64,000 bases of DNA from Gracilariopsis chorda (GCA_003194525.1 NBIV01000021.1:310001-374000), one strand, 5' to 3'. Shown: positions 20,780 to 34,472, numbered from the stretch's first letter. Program-made: numbers and translations. The notes: generated by a model from the letters alone, not told the origin.

Positions 20780-23700
20780 AGACAGTGTTCTATCGTTCAT
20801 TATTCAGTTTAGTGAACAAAATGAGTGCAGATTGATCTTCATTAAGGCTTCCGCCATATGTGATGAACCAGGAACCTAGGGCATTTCGTGTAGTTTCCAT
20901 GACTCAAAAAAATTTCGAAATCTTGAAACGGTAGGTTGTAGGCGGTGGTTTCTCTGTTCATGCAACGTATAGATTGTAGAGTAAAGACCAAACTAGTCAA
21001 CGAAAAAAACTTTTCAGAAGTTTTTTCGGAAAACCAGACTCATGAAATAAGTAAGGAAGAGTCTGCGAAACAAAAACAGACCAGTCTGTTGCAAAGGCTG
21101 CCACAATGATTTTGGCTCCTGCATAAGAAAACTAAACACGCGTCTGATTCGATAAATTCCATTCAATAACATGATATATGCAATCAGGGCTTTGATAAGC
21201 AATTAATCCCGAAACATATCCGGATTGTCCGTAGGATTTCGTACTGGTAGCAAAGTCACTAAAACTGAGAAGGTAAATCTTTGAGGTAGAGAAAACGGGG
21301 GTGGGCATGGACTTGTAAAGAATAACTGGGTTAAGGCTCTTAAGTTGCTTTTTTGCGCTGTTTAGCAGACGCATTTGGTGCACCTTGAGGCAAGAAAGCT
21401 GTTGCTGGAGCTTGGTTGCAACGATTGAAGCTTGAGGGAGTGCTCCATGACCAAGAAAGTTGAGCTTACCCGTCAAGCTCTGAAAATGGCGTAGTTCTGT
21501 AGCTGTACAAGGGTCATCGTTTTCCTTTTTCCTTGGAGGAGGAACAGAAAAGGGAACATTTTTTTCTTGGAACTCCTTCATTGATACTCGTATTGGGAAG
21601 TCTGGCCATTGCGTTATGAAAAGACGATTGAAAGCCATGTCCTGGCCTTTCAAGAATCTTCCGACCTCCAACTGTGCAGATATAGATTCATGAAACCAAA
21701 TCCTCATGGCTTCCTGCGAATATCATATCTTCTACCACTTTTGCCATAATTAAGACAATTTCTTGATAATCCCATAAAAGAAACAGCTGAAGGTGTCCCG
21801 GAATCGTGACAAAACCACGCTTCAACAACAAATCCTCCACACAAAGCTGCCACAAGCGACTAGATTCAACGAGACCATACGCTGGGATGAGTATTTTCCA
21901 TACTTCTTCAAAGGTATCTACCCAAATTCTCGGGGGTTTCATATAAATTTCACGTTTGATAGAGCGCACTTGCAGTTAAGCAGACTTAATTTCAATGGAG
22001 GCAATTCGAAAATGAAACAGAAGTGCCATGGAGAGGAGCAGTCTGATAGCAGGGAATTGGGCTGTTTCCGAGTTCGATCGCAACTGTTCTTTGTCGTTGT
22101 CCTTGTTCCCATGTGGTACGAGCCGGGATTTAAGTTTCAAAGCTTTGGTCTCTCCGTCATTTTTGATGACAAAGAAATGATGCGAAGAGATGAGGTTGCC
22201 GTTTCGAGAAAGAGACCGAATGGAAACCGGTTTATACGCCTTGTTTCTGCGGTAAGCTTCTTTTTCGTTGGCTATGGAATGATCCAGCAACAGACGGGGG
22301 CGTGCATTGGAGCTTGTGTTCGGATAAAGGCCCTGATCCTAAGGAATTGCGGAATTATCGAAGTATTGGTTGAGAAGCGGACTTGAGCGGTAATGTTTTT
22401 ATCTTAGAAGATGCATAGAGACCAATATCTTTAGAAGGAGCGTTGAAGGATTGACGGAACTGCATTTTTGCCAGATATGATATACTAGCTGTATGATCCT
22501 CCCACACGGCGTAGTCCAAGGGACAAAGTTCAGAGACATCATCAATTTGCATTGGTGGATGATCCGTAGTTACCACTAGTGGGTTTGGGATTGGTTGAAG
22601 GATAGGTTCTTCAACGAAAGCGTTAATGCTATCAATAATCTCAGAGGGCAGCTCGTAGAAACCAAGTTTTACACGTTCCAAATCTATAATAAGGGAAATA
22701 AGCAGTCTAACTCTCAGATCCTCGGTTGCAACAGCGTAGATGTTACCGCCTGATTTGATTCTTTGCACATAAGAGTTGGATTTGGTCATTGTTGAACTCG
22801 GGATCTCCTGAAAGTTCTCTTGAAAGCCCGTGTATTGTAGTCCAGTGCAAGAAAATGGAACTTCCGTGCTTCAAGTATTGAACGAGAGAACGTCAATAAC
22901 GCCACAGTTAGGCCAATAGCTGCGTCTTTCATGTGTAAGATGGGAAGATTTCCCAGCTCTGCAACAAACATAAAGCCAACCTGAACAGGATCGTTAAGGC
23001 TCTGTAAAAGACGTTAAAATGAAACTTTTCTGGAAGCAAGGTGCCGCCCAGTTGACTTGCAACTTTTGCACTTGTCATATGCTTTGTGGAGAAGCGCTGC
23101 GAGAGTTTTGGTTGGAAGTTTTGCTTGTCGATAGAGGTTCTTCATTTCACTTGGACGCATATGGGTATAAACATGAATTCGTTTGGCAAAAAGTTCTTCA
23201 TTTTCAATTATCTTGCTCTTCGTTTTCAAAGTTTGGGCAAAAAAGGCTTTCATCGACTTGATACTGGAAGGTACGAGAAAAAGACGGGTACGCTTGGACA
23301 GATCTTGTCTAGTGCTGTACGTTCTGAGCAGGATTTCACTTGGTCCAGCGACCCCTTTCGGAATGCGCAACTGGTTTGCATTGCCAAGAACATCTGAACG
23401 AGAGAGTAAGTCATTTCCTAACAGAATAGGTCCATCCCCAACTACTACATAGAACCGAATAAAGAAAGCTTTTCGGTATGCGTCTTCACCGTCTAGTGTC
23501 CAGATCGTCAACACTGGAAGCGCATTGTCACCGTGTTCCCCAAAGCCGTGTAGAAATGGTTTACAATCTAAAGGTTCCAGTTCTAGCTCAAAACGCAGAG
23601 ATGCGCAGAGTTGAGAGATCAATTCAATTCCTCCCATACTCTTCGGACAACCTGGGTCAAGGATCGGATTTAGATCCTTAGAACGCCTTATATCTGAGTA

Positions 23701-25060
23701 GGCCTCACTATCTGCAGTTAACGACAACTGGTTTGCAAGGGGGTGAAGCCCTGCCGAAAATCCTGGCGTTCATTATGGTGAGGCCGATCCGATTTTGAAG
23801 TTTTCAGCTTTTAAGATCAAGGATGTTTCGTGTAGAAGCTAGGATTCTCACATTCTTCTGATCTTCGGCGATGGGTTTTTGAGCCACAGTCGTAGCAAAA
23901 TCCTCGATCATATGGCTTCCATTTCTTGTCCTTGACACTAACTACGGGCGGTTTAGTTTTGTGTTTCTGTGTAGACAAGGGTCCAGAAAATGAAGAGCCG
24001 ATGGGACGCAAACGATCATATTGAAGGCCTAGCTTTTTCTGGTATGCAGCCATAACCTGATTAAGGCATTGCTCAACGCACTGTTCCACTCGTTTTGATA
24101 CCATGTTATCGATTTCCGACTTCGTGTAGGTCTTTTCTGTGCTCCTCGGTGACGATGTCAGGTTTCGAATGACTGTAACTGCATCATCAAGATTGAGCTT
24201 GCAACGGAGACCAGTAGAAAATAAGTCACTTTCTTCTTCAGCGGATGCTTTCTTTTCACTGAGGTAATTCTCAAATTGAGCATTCTCATCAATCACATTG
24301 GTAAATTGAGATATGAGCGATTGAGCTTTGCTTCGAGCGGTAGCTGCACTGTCAGAAGATAGCGGTCGGGTTTCGTTTCGTTGAAACACCGGTTTCAGAT
24401 CACTGAATACCTTCAACCCTTGAGAAAGTGACTCCATTGTGATAGGGATTTTTTCTTGAACTTCTGCTTTCATTCGAGCCTCTGCTAAAGCTACAAGCTA
24501 AAGCTTAGCGTTGGTCAGGGTTTCCTCATTGAGCAAAGCATTGTTGAGGAGCTTGATCGAAAGCACCTCGCCAAATTGAGATGATGCAGATAATCCAACA
24601 TGCATTAGGTTTTCAGCGGGTAGACCGCGAAAGCGCGAAGCAAAAGAGTTCAAGTCTTCCACACGATACCGAGGACAAGACGTAACGTCATTAAATGAGG
24701 GTATCAAGGGTGTAAGAATGTAACAACTGCTATCGGGGGGTCAAATGAAATAAGCTTAACAATCTGTTTGATGGCCTCAATCTGGCCTGCTTGCCTGTAG
24801 TTCATAAGTTTCTTCCTCTCAGCTTCGTCGACGATACCATTTCGCTCTCTCGGGACACCACGGTCATACAAGTGTCTTGTGAGTGTGGCATATACCGTTT
24901 TGTAGAGACGATCGGAGCCTTGTTGCGACGTTGCTTGAATCTTTTCAACCCAATGCAACACTTCTCGACGATACTCTTGCAAATCTCCCGCAGGATTGAA
25001 CATTGGGGGGTCTGTAGGTGCGAAGGGTTTTGCACTACCCTGTGCTGGGCCCATAACTAT
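20780..25060 (-). pseudogene. gag-pol region of the copia element
   Basis: On the minus strand, gag (25060 to about 23820) ends in a zinc knuckle of type CYDCGSKTHRRRSEEC. Next come a protease-like ILDPGCPKS and an integrase zinc-finger end (HTHMRPSEMKNLYRQA, then CKSCKSTGRHLASRK) within 23014-23727. Copia RT follows, with LKSRLVPHGN and TAQFPAIRLLLSMA (21976-22290), RIWVDTFEEVWKILIPAYGL and the catalytic VEDMIFAGSHEDL (21688-21969). RNase H lies at about 20800-21700. The domains are clear but interrupted; this is a fossil. Confidence 0.85.
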
Positions 25061-25270
25061 TGGTTGTGCGGACATTTTGCGCAGCTCAACGGGTCCGTTC
25101 AAATGGAAGAAAACGCAGCGAGAAGTCTCTCTTCTTCATCATTGTCTCCTGCACTTGGGAGGCAGTTCCAAGCGCGACTCAGGAGTTTATTTTAGCTCAT
25201 CCTCGGAGCAGCACGAGCTGCCAGATGTCATGTCAGCGTAAGTATTTGAGCTTATGTCAGTATTGCAACA
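25061..25270 (-). repeat. 5' LTR of the copia element
   Basis: This is the partner of 18026-18235 with the same TG...CA ends. The gag-like frame begins just inside it on the minus strand. The flanking bases outside the two LTRs do not match as a duplication. Confidence 0.88.
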
Positions 25271-25288
25271 CATACATCGAACCTTATA

Positions 25289-26925
25289 CAGTGCGCGCAA
25301 TTACTTTAAGCGAACGCACCTAAGTGACAAGAAAAGTGTTTTGTGTGTGCAAGCATGACACAAATGGTGCTTGCACACATTAGACAGGGGTGCCAAAAAT
25401 GACCTATTGAACCATTTGAAGCAGTTCCGTATCATTCAGACCACAGGTGCAAATCATGCCGCGAAACATCTTTAAGCATGCAAAAAAGTATATAACACAC
25501 ATAATATAACCACAAGTATTTATTCTTGTATTATTCTGTAGTACTGCCACGTTTGTTTATTGTCATAACCAAAACTACTAGGCCACAAGTCCGGTTTAAA
25601 CCATGGAAGTGAGCTCTATGACAGCACACATATACACCACATCCATCACAGCCAGCTGTAAATAGATCAAAAGAGCTTTTGCATGTAATCTGCCGTCCAA
25701 CTTCGCCAAGAATTGAAAATGGACTCCTTCAATTCTCAACATTGTCAAACTGCTTTCTGTTAACGTACAACTTCCTAGCCATTAGTCTAGAATCATTTTA
25801 TATAGTTGTCAGGTCCGGAAACGTAGCCGGGCATTGTAGAGTACAAACTTGGTGTTCATGTAGACAGTATTATGGATAATTGGAGCGATAAATTGAAGCA
25901 TCATGTTGTTGAAAGATCCAATTTGACATTGGTCCAAAATCTATGACAATAAACAAAGCTCCAAATTCTCACAATACTTCTTAGAATCCTGAATGCTGCT
26001 CAGAAACATCAAAACACTCACACCGTAAAAATATATAGCTCCCCATACCATGACCGTTACCTTCTCCGAGAGGCGAGAAAAAGCGTCTCAGATCCTTTCT
26101 TAAATCATGCCAATAATATGAAAATCTATTCAGGTCATCTATGTTCAACTTTTTCTCATTTGAGAACACACTTTTATTCCAAAAATATTCTCCCTTTGAA
26201 ATTCTGGGACGGGCCTATTGCATACCATACGTGGAAATTTATGAGCTTCGGTTATCTTTGGGCCCTGCATCATCTTGGCGTATTTTAGATTTTCATCTTC
26301 TTTGGTTACCTGCTGTACGAGGCGGACAGATACCTGCCTGCAGATTGAGGTTCTTTTTCAGGTCGGAAGCGTTGGATTTTTCTTTTAGCGCTTCACGGAG
26401 AACAACACGATGTTGCTGAGGATAGATTTTGAAATTTTTTTGGGTTAAAAGAGGGTTTAGGATTGCTCCCTGAACTGAGAAAGCTGCGTACAGCTCCTAC
26501 GAATCGCTTGAAATGATTGGCTATCTGTCGAAGGCGCAGTCCTTCATGGCGGAGTGAAGATATTTGCCCTTTTCGTATTGTCTCAAGTACTTACCTCTTG
26601 CCAATTCTTGGAGCTACAAATGACATAGAGGTGAAGAAAACTACTGTCAGGAACAGGGGCTAAGGAGTATGAGGGAAGATATTTGAATTCTGAGGAAGTT
26701 CTGCCTTCTTCATAACATTTTTTATATACTATTTCTTGTGTTTAAGAAATTTCATGACATGTTTCATTGATATCATAACCCTAGATTGCGGGTTTGGGAA
26801 GAAGTGACTACAACTGTGTTGGTAAGCTAATTTTCAACGTGCAAGCACAACTTCGTGCCGCCGCTGCATGCTCAATTTGACAATAAAGGCTTGTTGCATG
26901 GTGAGCTTAAAGCAGTTGCGCGCAC
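25289..26925 (-). mobile_element. Tc1/mariner (Tc3-like) DNA transposon, fossil
   Basis: The ends are inverted repeats: left CAGTGCGCGCAATTACTTTA and right complement GTGCGCGCAACTGCTTTAAG, with TA outside each (25287-25288 and 26926-26927). Between them, on the minus strand, lies a decayed Tc1/mariner transposase. The length of about 1.64 kb is usual for the superfamily. It sits only 18 bp from the 5' LTR of the copia element, so the two landed next to each other independently. Confidence 0.78.
25600..26600 (-). pseudogene. Tc1/mariner transposase remnant
   Basis: On the minus strand, an N-terminal helix-turn-helix reads RKGQISSLRHEGLRLRQIAN (near 26590-26500). A DDE core follows: WNKSVFSNEKKLNID, RFSYYWHDLRKDLRRF (about 26180-26080), LFIVIDFGP and FQQHDASIYRSNY (about 25960-25860), and a C-terminal ARKLYVNRKQFDNVE (near 25740). 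The residue aligned with the first catalytic Asp (SDEKK in relatives) reads Asn here, and stops and frameshifts occur along the length. It is inactive. Confidence 0.75.
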
Positions 26926-26927
26926 TA

Positions 26928-29900
26928 TTTGTATGAGACTGTTTAGAGTGGGTGCATCCATGAATTGCCAGTTGACGAGGCCACCAAATATTTGACCCAC
27001 TACAATCCCATCATTCTCCAAACCACTGCGCTAAACATTGGCACCAAACCGTGCATTAAAACGCCTGTTTCACCTTCCCGAAACTCATCAACCGCCGCAC
27101 AGCTAACTCTATCACCGTAATTCATTGCTGATCCTTTTTTCAGTAATCATGACCTGAAATTCCGATGCTTCGTCCGCGAACCCAGTACCCCAAACCCCTG
27201 TTTTCTCCAACTCTTCCATCCAAACCTGATTAAAACCAAGATGACGTCACTGGTCTACTAGAATTCCTCAAACGAATTGAACCAATTGAAGCTAACCAGT
27301 GGGCTCCCGGGGTTAAAATTTTGAGCAGTGGAGCGAAGAAAATTGCCGTCTGCAAAGGGATCATTACTTATTGAAGAACTAGTTTCATAAGTTATGGAAC
27401 GCTATGAAACGAACCGAAACCCTTTTTGTCCCGTAGATTTTTGTCGTGACAATCAAATAGCTCGCAGTATTCAATGCATATTAGGGGCAATGATGCTAAA
27501 AAATGATAAAAGCGGTTATGCAAAGTTGAATGGCATCATCGAGCAGATGTAGAGAATTTCTAATTCTTGGAGCGTTTACCCAAGAGGAAAGCGGTGTCCG
27601 CTGGGCCAAGCGAGGTTAAATGCAAAGCAGCAGAAAAGAGAACTCATTTCACTAAAAATTGTCGACCCTATGACTAAGTTTATGAGTGCTAGCTTTTTCA
27701 CTTAAAACAATAATTAATCACTAGCTTCTCTTGATAAAGATTCCAGAATCTAAAATGGTGTGAAGAGAGAATTTTAAGTTTAGTAGAGTGACATTGATAA
27801 TTGGATAAGCGACAAAAAGAAGATGACCGTTCATATGAACTCGAAACTGCAAATGCTCGTTGGAAGCATGGCCAGTAACCCTTCTGTGAAAAATGCCCAG
27901 CACGCAAATCTTTGAAAGTAGTCATAATGTCGCTAATCTTCCATTGGCTGGGCTCGGAGACTCGCCCTGCTGTCCAAGGTTGCGTGACAAGTTGCTAGTT
28001 CTGGCATTAGTGCAGCTGGCTCCTCGGGCTGCGTCCAAATATCATGCCAATTGTTACGATTTTTTTGTGCTCGCAATCTGATTTCGTATCATAGTCCTTC
28101 TTCGATAGTTCAATATACGGACTGCAAGCTATATACTGATCCCATGTCTTTCCCAATATTTTTTTAGTGTTGCCTCCAATTGTTTAGACTGATCCGTGAT
28201 AGCGCAAATGCACCATTTCGCGTTCCGACGGTCGTTGGGCATAATGCGATGAATTATGAATTCAAAAGCTGGTAGTTCTTTGAACTGTAATATATCACTT
28301 GTCTTGGTCATTTTACGTGCACGAAGAGTTTTCCCATTAACACCGCTTGTATTCTTTACAATTCTGAGTCTCCGATAATTGCATGATCAGGTGGGTTCAT
28401 CTGATCAAAAATTTTAGAAAGTATATTCCTTAAAAAGGTGCCAAGTTTGTGTCATGAAAACCGCCTAGAAGGTTTATGGCAGCATGTATGATATCTTCAA
28501 AGACGTTGAAGACAAACAAGTTTGTCAGTTCTTCTTGCTGTGAGTAATGCTCAAAGTACGCACATTGCATGTTCGGGTCTCCGTAGTGCTGAACTTTAAA
28601 TCCACCTCTATTTGTTATTCTACAAACATCATTTACAAGACAGCCAAACTTTCTGTTGTTTTCCATCAGAGATGCAGGAGGCTTCTGTTCTTCTACGGAA
28701 GTCCATTTGTTCTTAAAATGTACTGCGTTGTCTCGTCTCGCTGCCTTAACAAGAATTACCAGCGCATAATCTAACCACGCACTTAAACATGATTGTACGA
28801 AACTAAACACGTACACAGATTAATCAAATTTGACTGATTCTTCACAACATGCTGAGCTACTCGAAGTAATTCGAGAGATTCCATGTAGTACTTTCGTCCT
28901 TTACAAGGCGTTGCTTGATGTTACAGACGTTTTAACGGATGTTCCGCACGAATGAAGTCAAATAGACGCAGCCTATAATTGTATACTCTAGACTTTATAA
29001 AGTTTGCACTGAATTAAGACCTGCATCGGTTCCATGCTTGAGGATGCGTTGCTAAGGTGCGCCCTCTTTTGAAATTTTGGATGGAGTAATTCTCTACGGT
29101 TGTGCTGTGCGCTCTTATGGGATGGCTTGCGTAATATTTTAGACTTAAGTAGCACTATCGCAACGCATGGTAGTAAAATAGGCCGCAGTACAAGCTGTTA
29201 TCGTTATTTATTTGAGAGTGAGTTTAAAGCAAAGTCCCACGACGAGAAATACACTCTAGTTTTTAATTGACATTATCTGAGGTCAGTTTTGATTGACTGA
29301 AATTTATATAAATACTTTTCACTTTTCAAATTTTCACATCTTCATCATCTCATCTTCAGCGGAAGAGCACAAGAAATTGAAGTCGTATGCCCACAACGAC
29401 GTCAGCTGTTGATAATACTAGTCAATGTCAAGAATCTTGCCACCTATATGTTACGAACAGAAGTGCAGTGGTTGAACTGGTTGGAATTCGATGGTGATGA
29501 TCCGAGTTAGAAGTTCGGAACATCCATCGGGGTTTATATAGAGTTTCTCGTATAGTTCTATCAGTGCCACCAGTCGATGAGAACTCTGCTGAGTTAAACG
29601 GTATGATGCTTGGTGTTCGTGCTGGCCTCCGTACGCGACTTGTTTACCTGTTTCAGTGCCAGATATAGTCGTTTGATTACTTGGCAAATTCCATCAATGG
29701 TGATGACTTGTCATCAGACAAGGTCTTGATGATCTGGCATGGACCAATGGTGCCAGTGATGACTTGGCACGACTCCCTCGGGATTCGTCCATGACCATTC
29801 GATCCCTGCTGTACCATGTGAAGTGTCTGTCAACCTTGTGAGTAGTAGGCAACGTGTAATTTAAAGCCGATATGTCCACGTGGTCAACCAAGACTTATTT

Positions 29901-30389
29901 GACATGAACATGTTGTCATATCATATTGACAGTGTGTCACGAAGATGTCAACTCGGCTTTGAGGCCAGTTTGGCATGGCAAATGGGTAACAGATCTCTTC
30001 AGCAGATCGAGTAAAATAAAACTAGCTGGTTTTCGCACGTTAAAACTGATGTTAGAGCCAACTATACTCCAAGAAAGGTAAATAATAACTACTTCTAACA
30101 CTATGCCCGCGTCAAGCAATCCACTTCGTACCGCAGGTACTCATGCCCATGGTTGAGCTCGGTTGGTTACGTGTTGAGTTCAAATGGAAAAATTACTACG
30201 GAACAGTATGGAAAACCCAATATCTAAACGGAACAGTCACAGATGTTAAAAAGAAACAGGTAAACCGCAGAAACGCCACTTTTGTCAAAATTAACTTTTG
30301 GCAACGGGGAGGTGTTTCGTCTGCCTTCACGGCTGTCATCAGCGCCAAAACTTCTGGCCTATAATAGCGATTCTAAGTTTTTTGGTTAC
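26928..30389. other. AT-rich unassigned region
   Basis: No gene is supported over about 3.4 kb. A 128-codon minus-strand frame (28430-28816) and shorter ones downstream on the same strand (28129-28311 and 27698-27925) look weakly coding-like. The segment CKGRKYYMES lies just upstream of them, so a decayed transposase is possible, but I cannot name it. A TATA-like TTATATAAATAC at about 29304-29315 precedes CT/CA-rich sequence and might be an LTR or promoter remnant. Minus-strand frames at 29451-29891 are unrecognised. Confidence 0.35.
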
Positions 30390-33300
30390 CGTATGAAGTG
30401 GATACTGAGGCCATTGATAACCGAATTGGTTGTGCGCGATTTCAATTGACCGAAAACGGTGAACAATCCCCAATCGGATATTGTTCTTGGAAATTGAACG
30501 TACATGAACTTAATTACTGGGTTTCGAGAAAAGAGTATCTCGCCGTTGCTTCATCACCTCCCACTCTCTCACCATATCTTATGGGAACGCATTTCAAGGT
30601 ACATACGGATCACTCCTGCCTTCGTTCGCTCATGGAGATTGCGGAAACATCGGGAAGCTCCATGCATTGGCACCGCTGACTCTCGGAGTTCTACTCCGAA
30701 GTACTTTATAAAAAGGGAGTCGTTAACACGCAAGCCGACGTGTTATCCCGCCTAGGAGCTACAGCAGAAGCAGATGTGGTATCATTAATACTTTACCTAG
30801 AGAGAGTCGGTAGCTCGCGGTGATCCGCACAAATGCCCCTATACGAAGGTGTGCCACTTGCAGCGGCTTGTTTCCTATATGTATCTAAAACAGCGGTGCG
30901 GAACGGAACTTGTAATCACGGGTAAGCAATTGGCGAGTGATGCGCTCGGAAGCGCGCAGGAAGCCGCAAGTCATGCACTAGTTTCGAAATTCAGCTTAAG
31001 AATGCAAGACTAGGGACTTGGATTCGTGCCCTCCTTGTCCCCGTTTTCTGAAAGGGTCCAAGCGTCAGCGACTAAGCACCACACGGACTGCCACTCCTAG
31101 CTACTGCTAATCATAAAATATGTAGATATTTTGGGCCTGTGCGCCGTGGCAAGCACCTACTGCGTGTTAACCAAATTAGTGGTACAATCCACGTATGAGT
31201 GGCATCACCCGGTGCACCCACCAATAGCCCATATGAATACCCCTGGTTACCCGGAATTACCGTCCTGGTATGAATCGTCGCCAGCGACCTAGGCCAAAAC
31301 TGTTCCTCGGAACGCCAAATACTCCTGACGTCACAGCAGAACACGGGGATGGTCTCGACATACCGTGTTTTGTGGTTGAACACGGTGAAAAGAATATCAA
31401 GCATTGGTCAGACGACATTTGTGACTATATTCTCGCCTCTGAGACCTCGGAGCCTTCCAAAGAAGACTCTTTTTTGTCTATTATACGGAAGAGTTCATTC
31501 GCGAACAATAGTGAGACCTGTTATGTGCGCAGATTTGTGCCAGCCTCCATTGAGCATATGAATTACGTTTTTGTACGAATGATCAGGGATACCTTGTCCA
31601 GTTGATTAATTATTCCCCAGAGGTTTTGGTATCCCACTCCTTAAAGAGATGGTTTCTCCACATTTCCTACTATGTGCTGCTCAGAGCACAATCAGGGGGT
31701 AGGAAGTTGTAACTGACTCTCTGGAGAGGTTCTTACTGGCCCGCAATGTGGTTTGACTGATATGGAGTTTACTGATCTTCTACGGAATGTGCTAAAAAGA
31801 ACGTGAAGGTACGGAAATACTCTAAGACCTTAACCCTGTTCCAGGGTCGTGCTCTGCTGGACTTCGTGGTCATCGATACGCTTGGCGAGTTGATTTGGAC
31901 GCCCCCAGAAACACGCTATCTCTTGTTAGTACCCGAGCAGTTTCCCAAACTCCTATGGACGGTGCTGCTTAAACAGATTACCGCTGAAGCGATAACACAA
32001 GCCTTTAACACCCACTGGATGCTCATTTGAGGTCCAATTGTCAATCTACTATCCGCAGAAGGTCCCCAGTTTATTTCAAAGTTCTTTCAAGACATCTGTA
32101 CTATTCTCGATGTTCGAAACATGTTCGTCACAATATACTACCCGCAGGGTAATGAACAAGTGGAACAATTTAATCGTATGGTGCCGATCGCATTACGATC
32201 CTATGTTGCGGATCAGCCCAAGGATTAGGACCTGTACACCAATGCAGCTACTCATGCTTACAATAACCAGGTACAGTGGGCTACGTCGCTTCCACCTTTT
32301 CATTTGGTGCTGTGGGAAATTCCACCCCCAGTGGCAATCGAAGCTCAACCGGCTTTGTCGGCGTACCATTCACCGCGGATACACAGGGATAACTGGAGAG
32401 AATGGTTAAAAATAAACCGTACCGGCTGCCCATAAAGCTATGGACAGAGTTCAACTTGCGTACAAGCGCAGTTTTGACGGGAAGCTCCGTCAACGGCTAC
32501 CACATGTTAACAAAAATGGCTTTTTTCCTTCGTAAGGAGTATTTTAATCCTTAAAAGAAAAAGCGTCACATACTTTCTCCAATCGTGGACGGACATTATC
32601 GCGTGGTTTCTATTGCCAACGATACAGTCGTTTTGGACATTAAGGACCAAAAGTACTGAGGTTTCACGTGCCCGCGTTACTATATCTCCTCCCTTCCATC
32701 CAGCCCCTGACACGGGGCATACATCTGAGCGTAATCTGGACTCAGACGACCCAGTTGCGGCTCACTCTACATAGCGCTCAGCGATTGTAACACATCCGAA
32801 TCGTGTTTTATCGAACGTACAGATGGAAATGGATCTTCGTCTTCAGGAAAAGTCCCCAGATACCCAACTCACTCGATTCGAGTCAACCTGCCACCAAACC
32901 TACTCACCCCCATGGCTCCGCCAAAGGAGGGGGATGGAGGTGTCCTCGCTGTCACTCCACCAGCGGCGCCAGGAGAATTTGTTCCTGAGCATCAAATGTT
33001 AATCACACAGTGCGAGAAGTGGACATTGTGCTCCGCAGAAAGGCTGGAAACTCCACTCAGAAAAGTCCTCGAAGGGAGGACTCCGCTGTAACAGCGCCAG
33101 CCCCGTGGTTCGCCTGCTGGAAACAGGATCCAGTAATACCGATACCACGTAAGGCGGTGCTTCTGGGATTAGTGGATTACCTCGCCCAGTGTCGACCGAC
33201 CATGATTTGGGTTATCCTGATGAGGACGACCATCTCGATTGGGTTTACACTACGTTTGGATGCTTTTAATTCATGCTCGAGGGAAGAAATAGGCATTCGT

Positions 33301-34130
33301 AGAACTCCTGAAGAGTTACAACGTTTAGAAATGCGCCACGACGTGTAGGAAGGTGACGCGTATGTGCGTCACACAATGCTGAGCCAGTATGAGCATATAG
33401 ATGTAGCACGCTTACCACGTCACGGAGCACTGAGGTGCAGTAGTAACGGACATCGAACTGTACATGACAACCCGTGGCGCCCACCGGCAAGTGTTCACTT
33501 GAAGTAACACAGACACTGTGTGGACGTCCAGCAGTGACGGTCATCTTTTAATGATACAGTTTTCACGCACCGTAGCAGTTCGACCTGCCTCTGTCCAAAA
33601 TGAGTGCTTCAAACGAGTATCTTCGTCAAGCGGTGATCCCGAACATGTGAGGAACTACCTAAAAAATCGAACACTACCGTTTGCAATTTGATGACTTCTC
33701 GAGATCTCACGTGGTAACCTAGGACTCATGGACGAGATTTATGTCTAGATAATCTTTCAGTCACACGATGACAAGCGTATTACAAAAGTTTCGGTTCAAG
33801 CAATACCTCGGAATCACCGAACATAAATTCCAGGTCCGTGGTAACTCAGACCCGGAATTCTCGCGCTTACGTTTGGAGACGAGTTCTTTAGTTTCCCTCA
33901 ATGGTTTGATTATACTGGAATCCGTCATGGTATACGAGAAACTAAACACTTATCGTCGCGAATTCGTAATTGAACACATAGTGTGTCACGAATATGACCG
34001 AAAAGTGGTCATTTACTATCAAATCAGTTGGTATGGATACCACTCGGACTAGGACACGATGGAACCCATCTAACACCCGCTTATGTGGAAAGTCCTTCAA
34101 TATCACCGAAAAAATCGTACAAGCATACCA
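30390..34130 (+). pseudogene. RNase H, integrase and chromodomain of the second Ty3 element
   Basis: RNase H is shown by VDTEAIDNRIGCARFQ, LNYWVSRKEYLAV, LMGTHFKVHTDHSCLRSLM and an end motif near ADVLSRL (about 30390-30760). Integrase is shown by LLDFVVIDTLGEL, RYLLLVPEQFPKL and TAEAITQAFNTHW (31850-32020), with a YYPQG-like segment after it (about 32130). The chromodomain reads EFVIEHIVCHEYDRKVV with ISWYGYHSD (33960-34050). It is fossil coding sequence, broken in many places. Confidence 0.75.
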
Positions 34131-34472
34131 ACAACGGTTGATAAAGGCCAAGTAGGATAGAACAGACCCCGTCCGCGAAGGGTATTGTGTGACCAAAAAG
34201 CGGAGAAGCTCGAAGAAGAGAAGAAGATAACGAAGATCCTCATGGATGAAACGAAAAGCTGATAAACTGTAGCAAACATAAAAATACCAAATTAACGTTT
34301 CTACCGTACTAATGGTTTAAAAAAGAGAATTCATGATGATAAAGAACACTATGAAGTGAATAATGCAAAACAAATATGAAAAAGAAATACCAATAAGCAC
34401 AAATTTGATTTGATGCAGAAGTTATTTCAAAATTGATCGCTGATACGCGAATGTCGACATACTGAGTTCAAG

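Larger units (their letters stand above)
18026..25270 (-). mobile_element. Ty1/copia LTR element, broken, with both LTRs and a nested DNA transposon
   Basis: This element is in minus orientation. The 3' LTR is at 18026-18235 and the 5' LTR at 25061-25270, both 210 bp and both TG...CA. A polypurine tract (seven G on the minus strand, 18236-18242) sits directly inside the 3' LTR, as expected. Parts from right to left are gag with a zinc knuckle, a protease-like motif, an integrase zinc-finger end, reverse transcriptase and RNase H, ending near 20780. The protease-integrase-RT order is that of copia. By hand count the LTRs differ at about 18 of 210 positions, so the insertion is old. It is broken, with roughly ten interruptions. 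A pogo-like transposon (18282-20328) was inserted later. No convincing target duplication is left. Confidence 0.88.
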
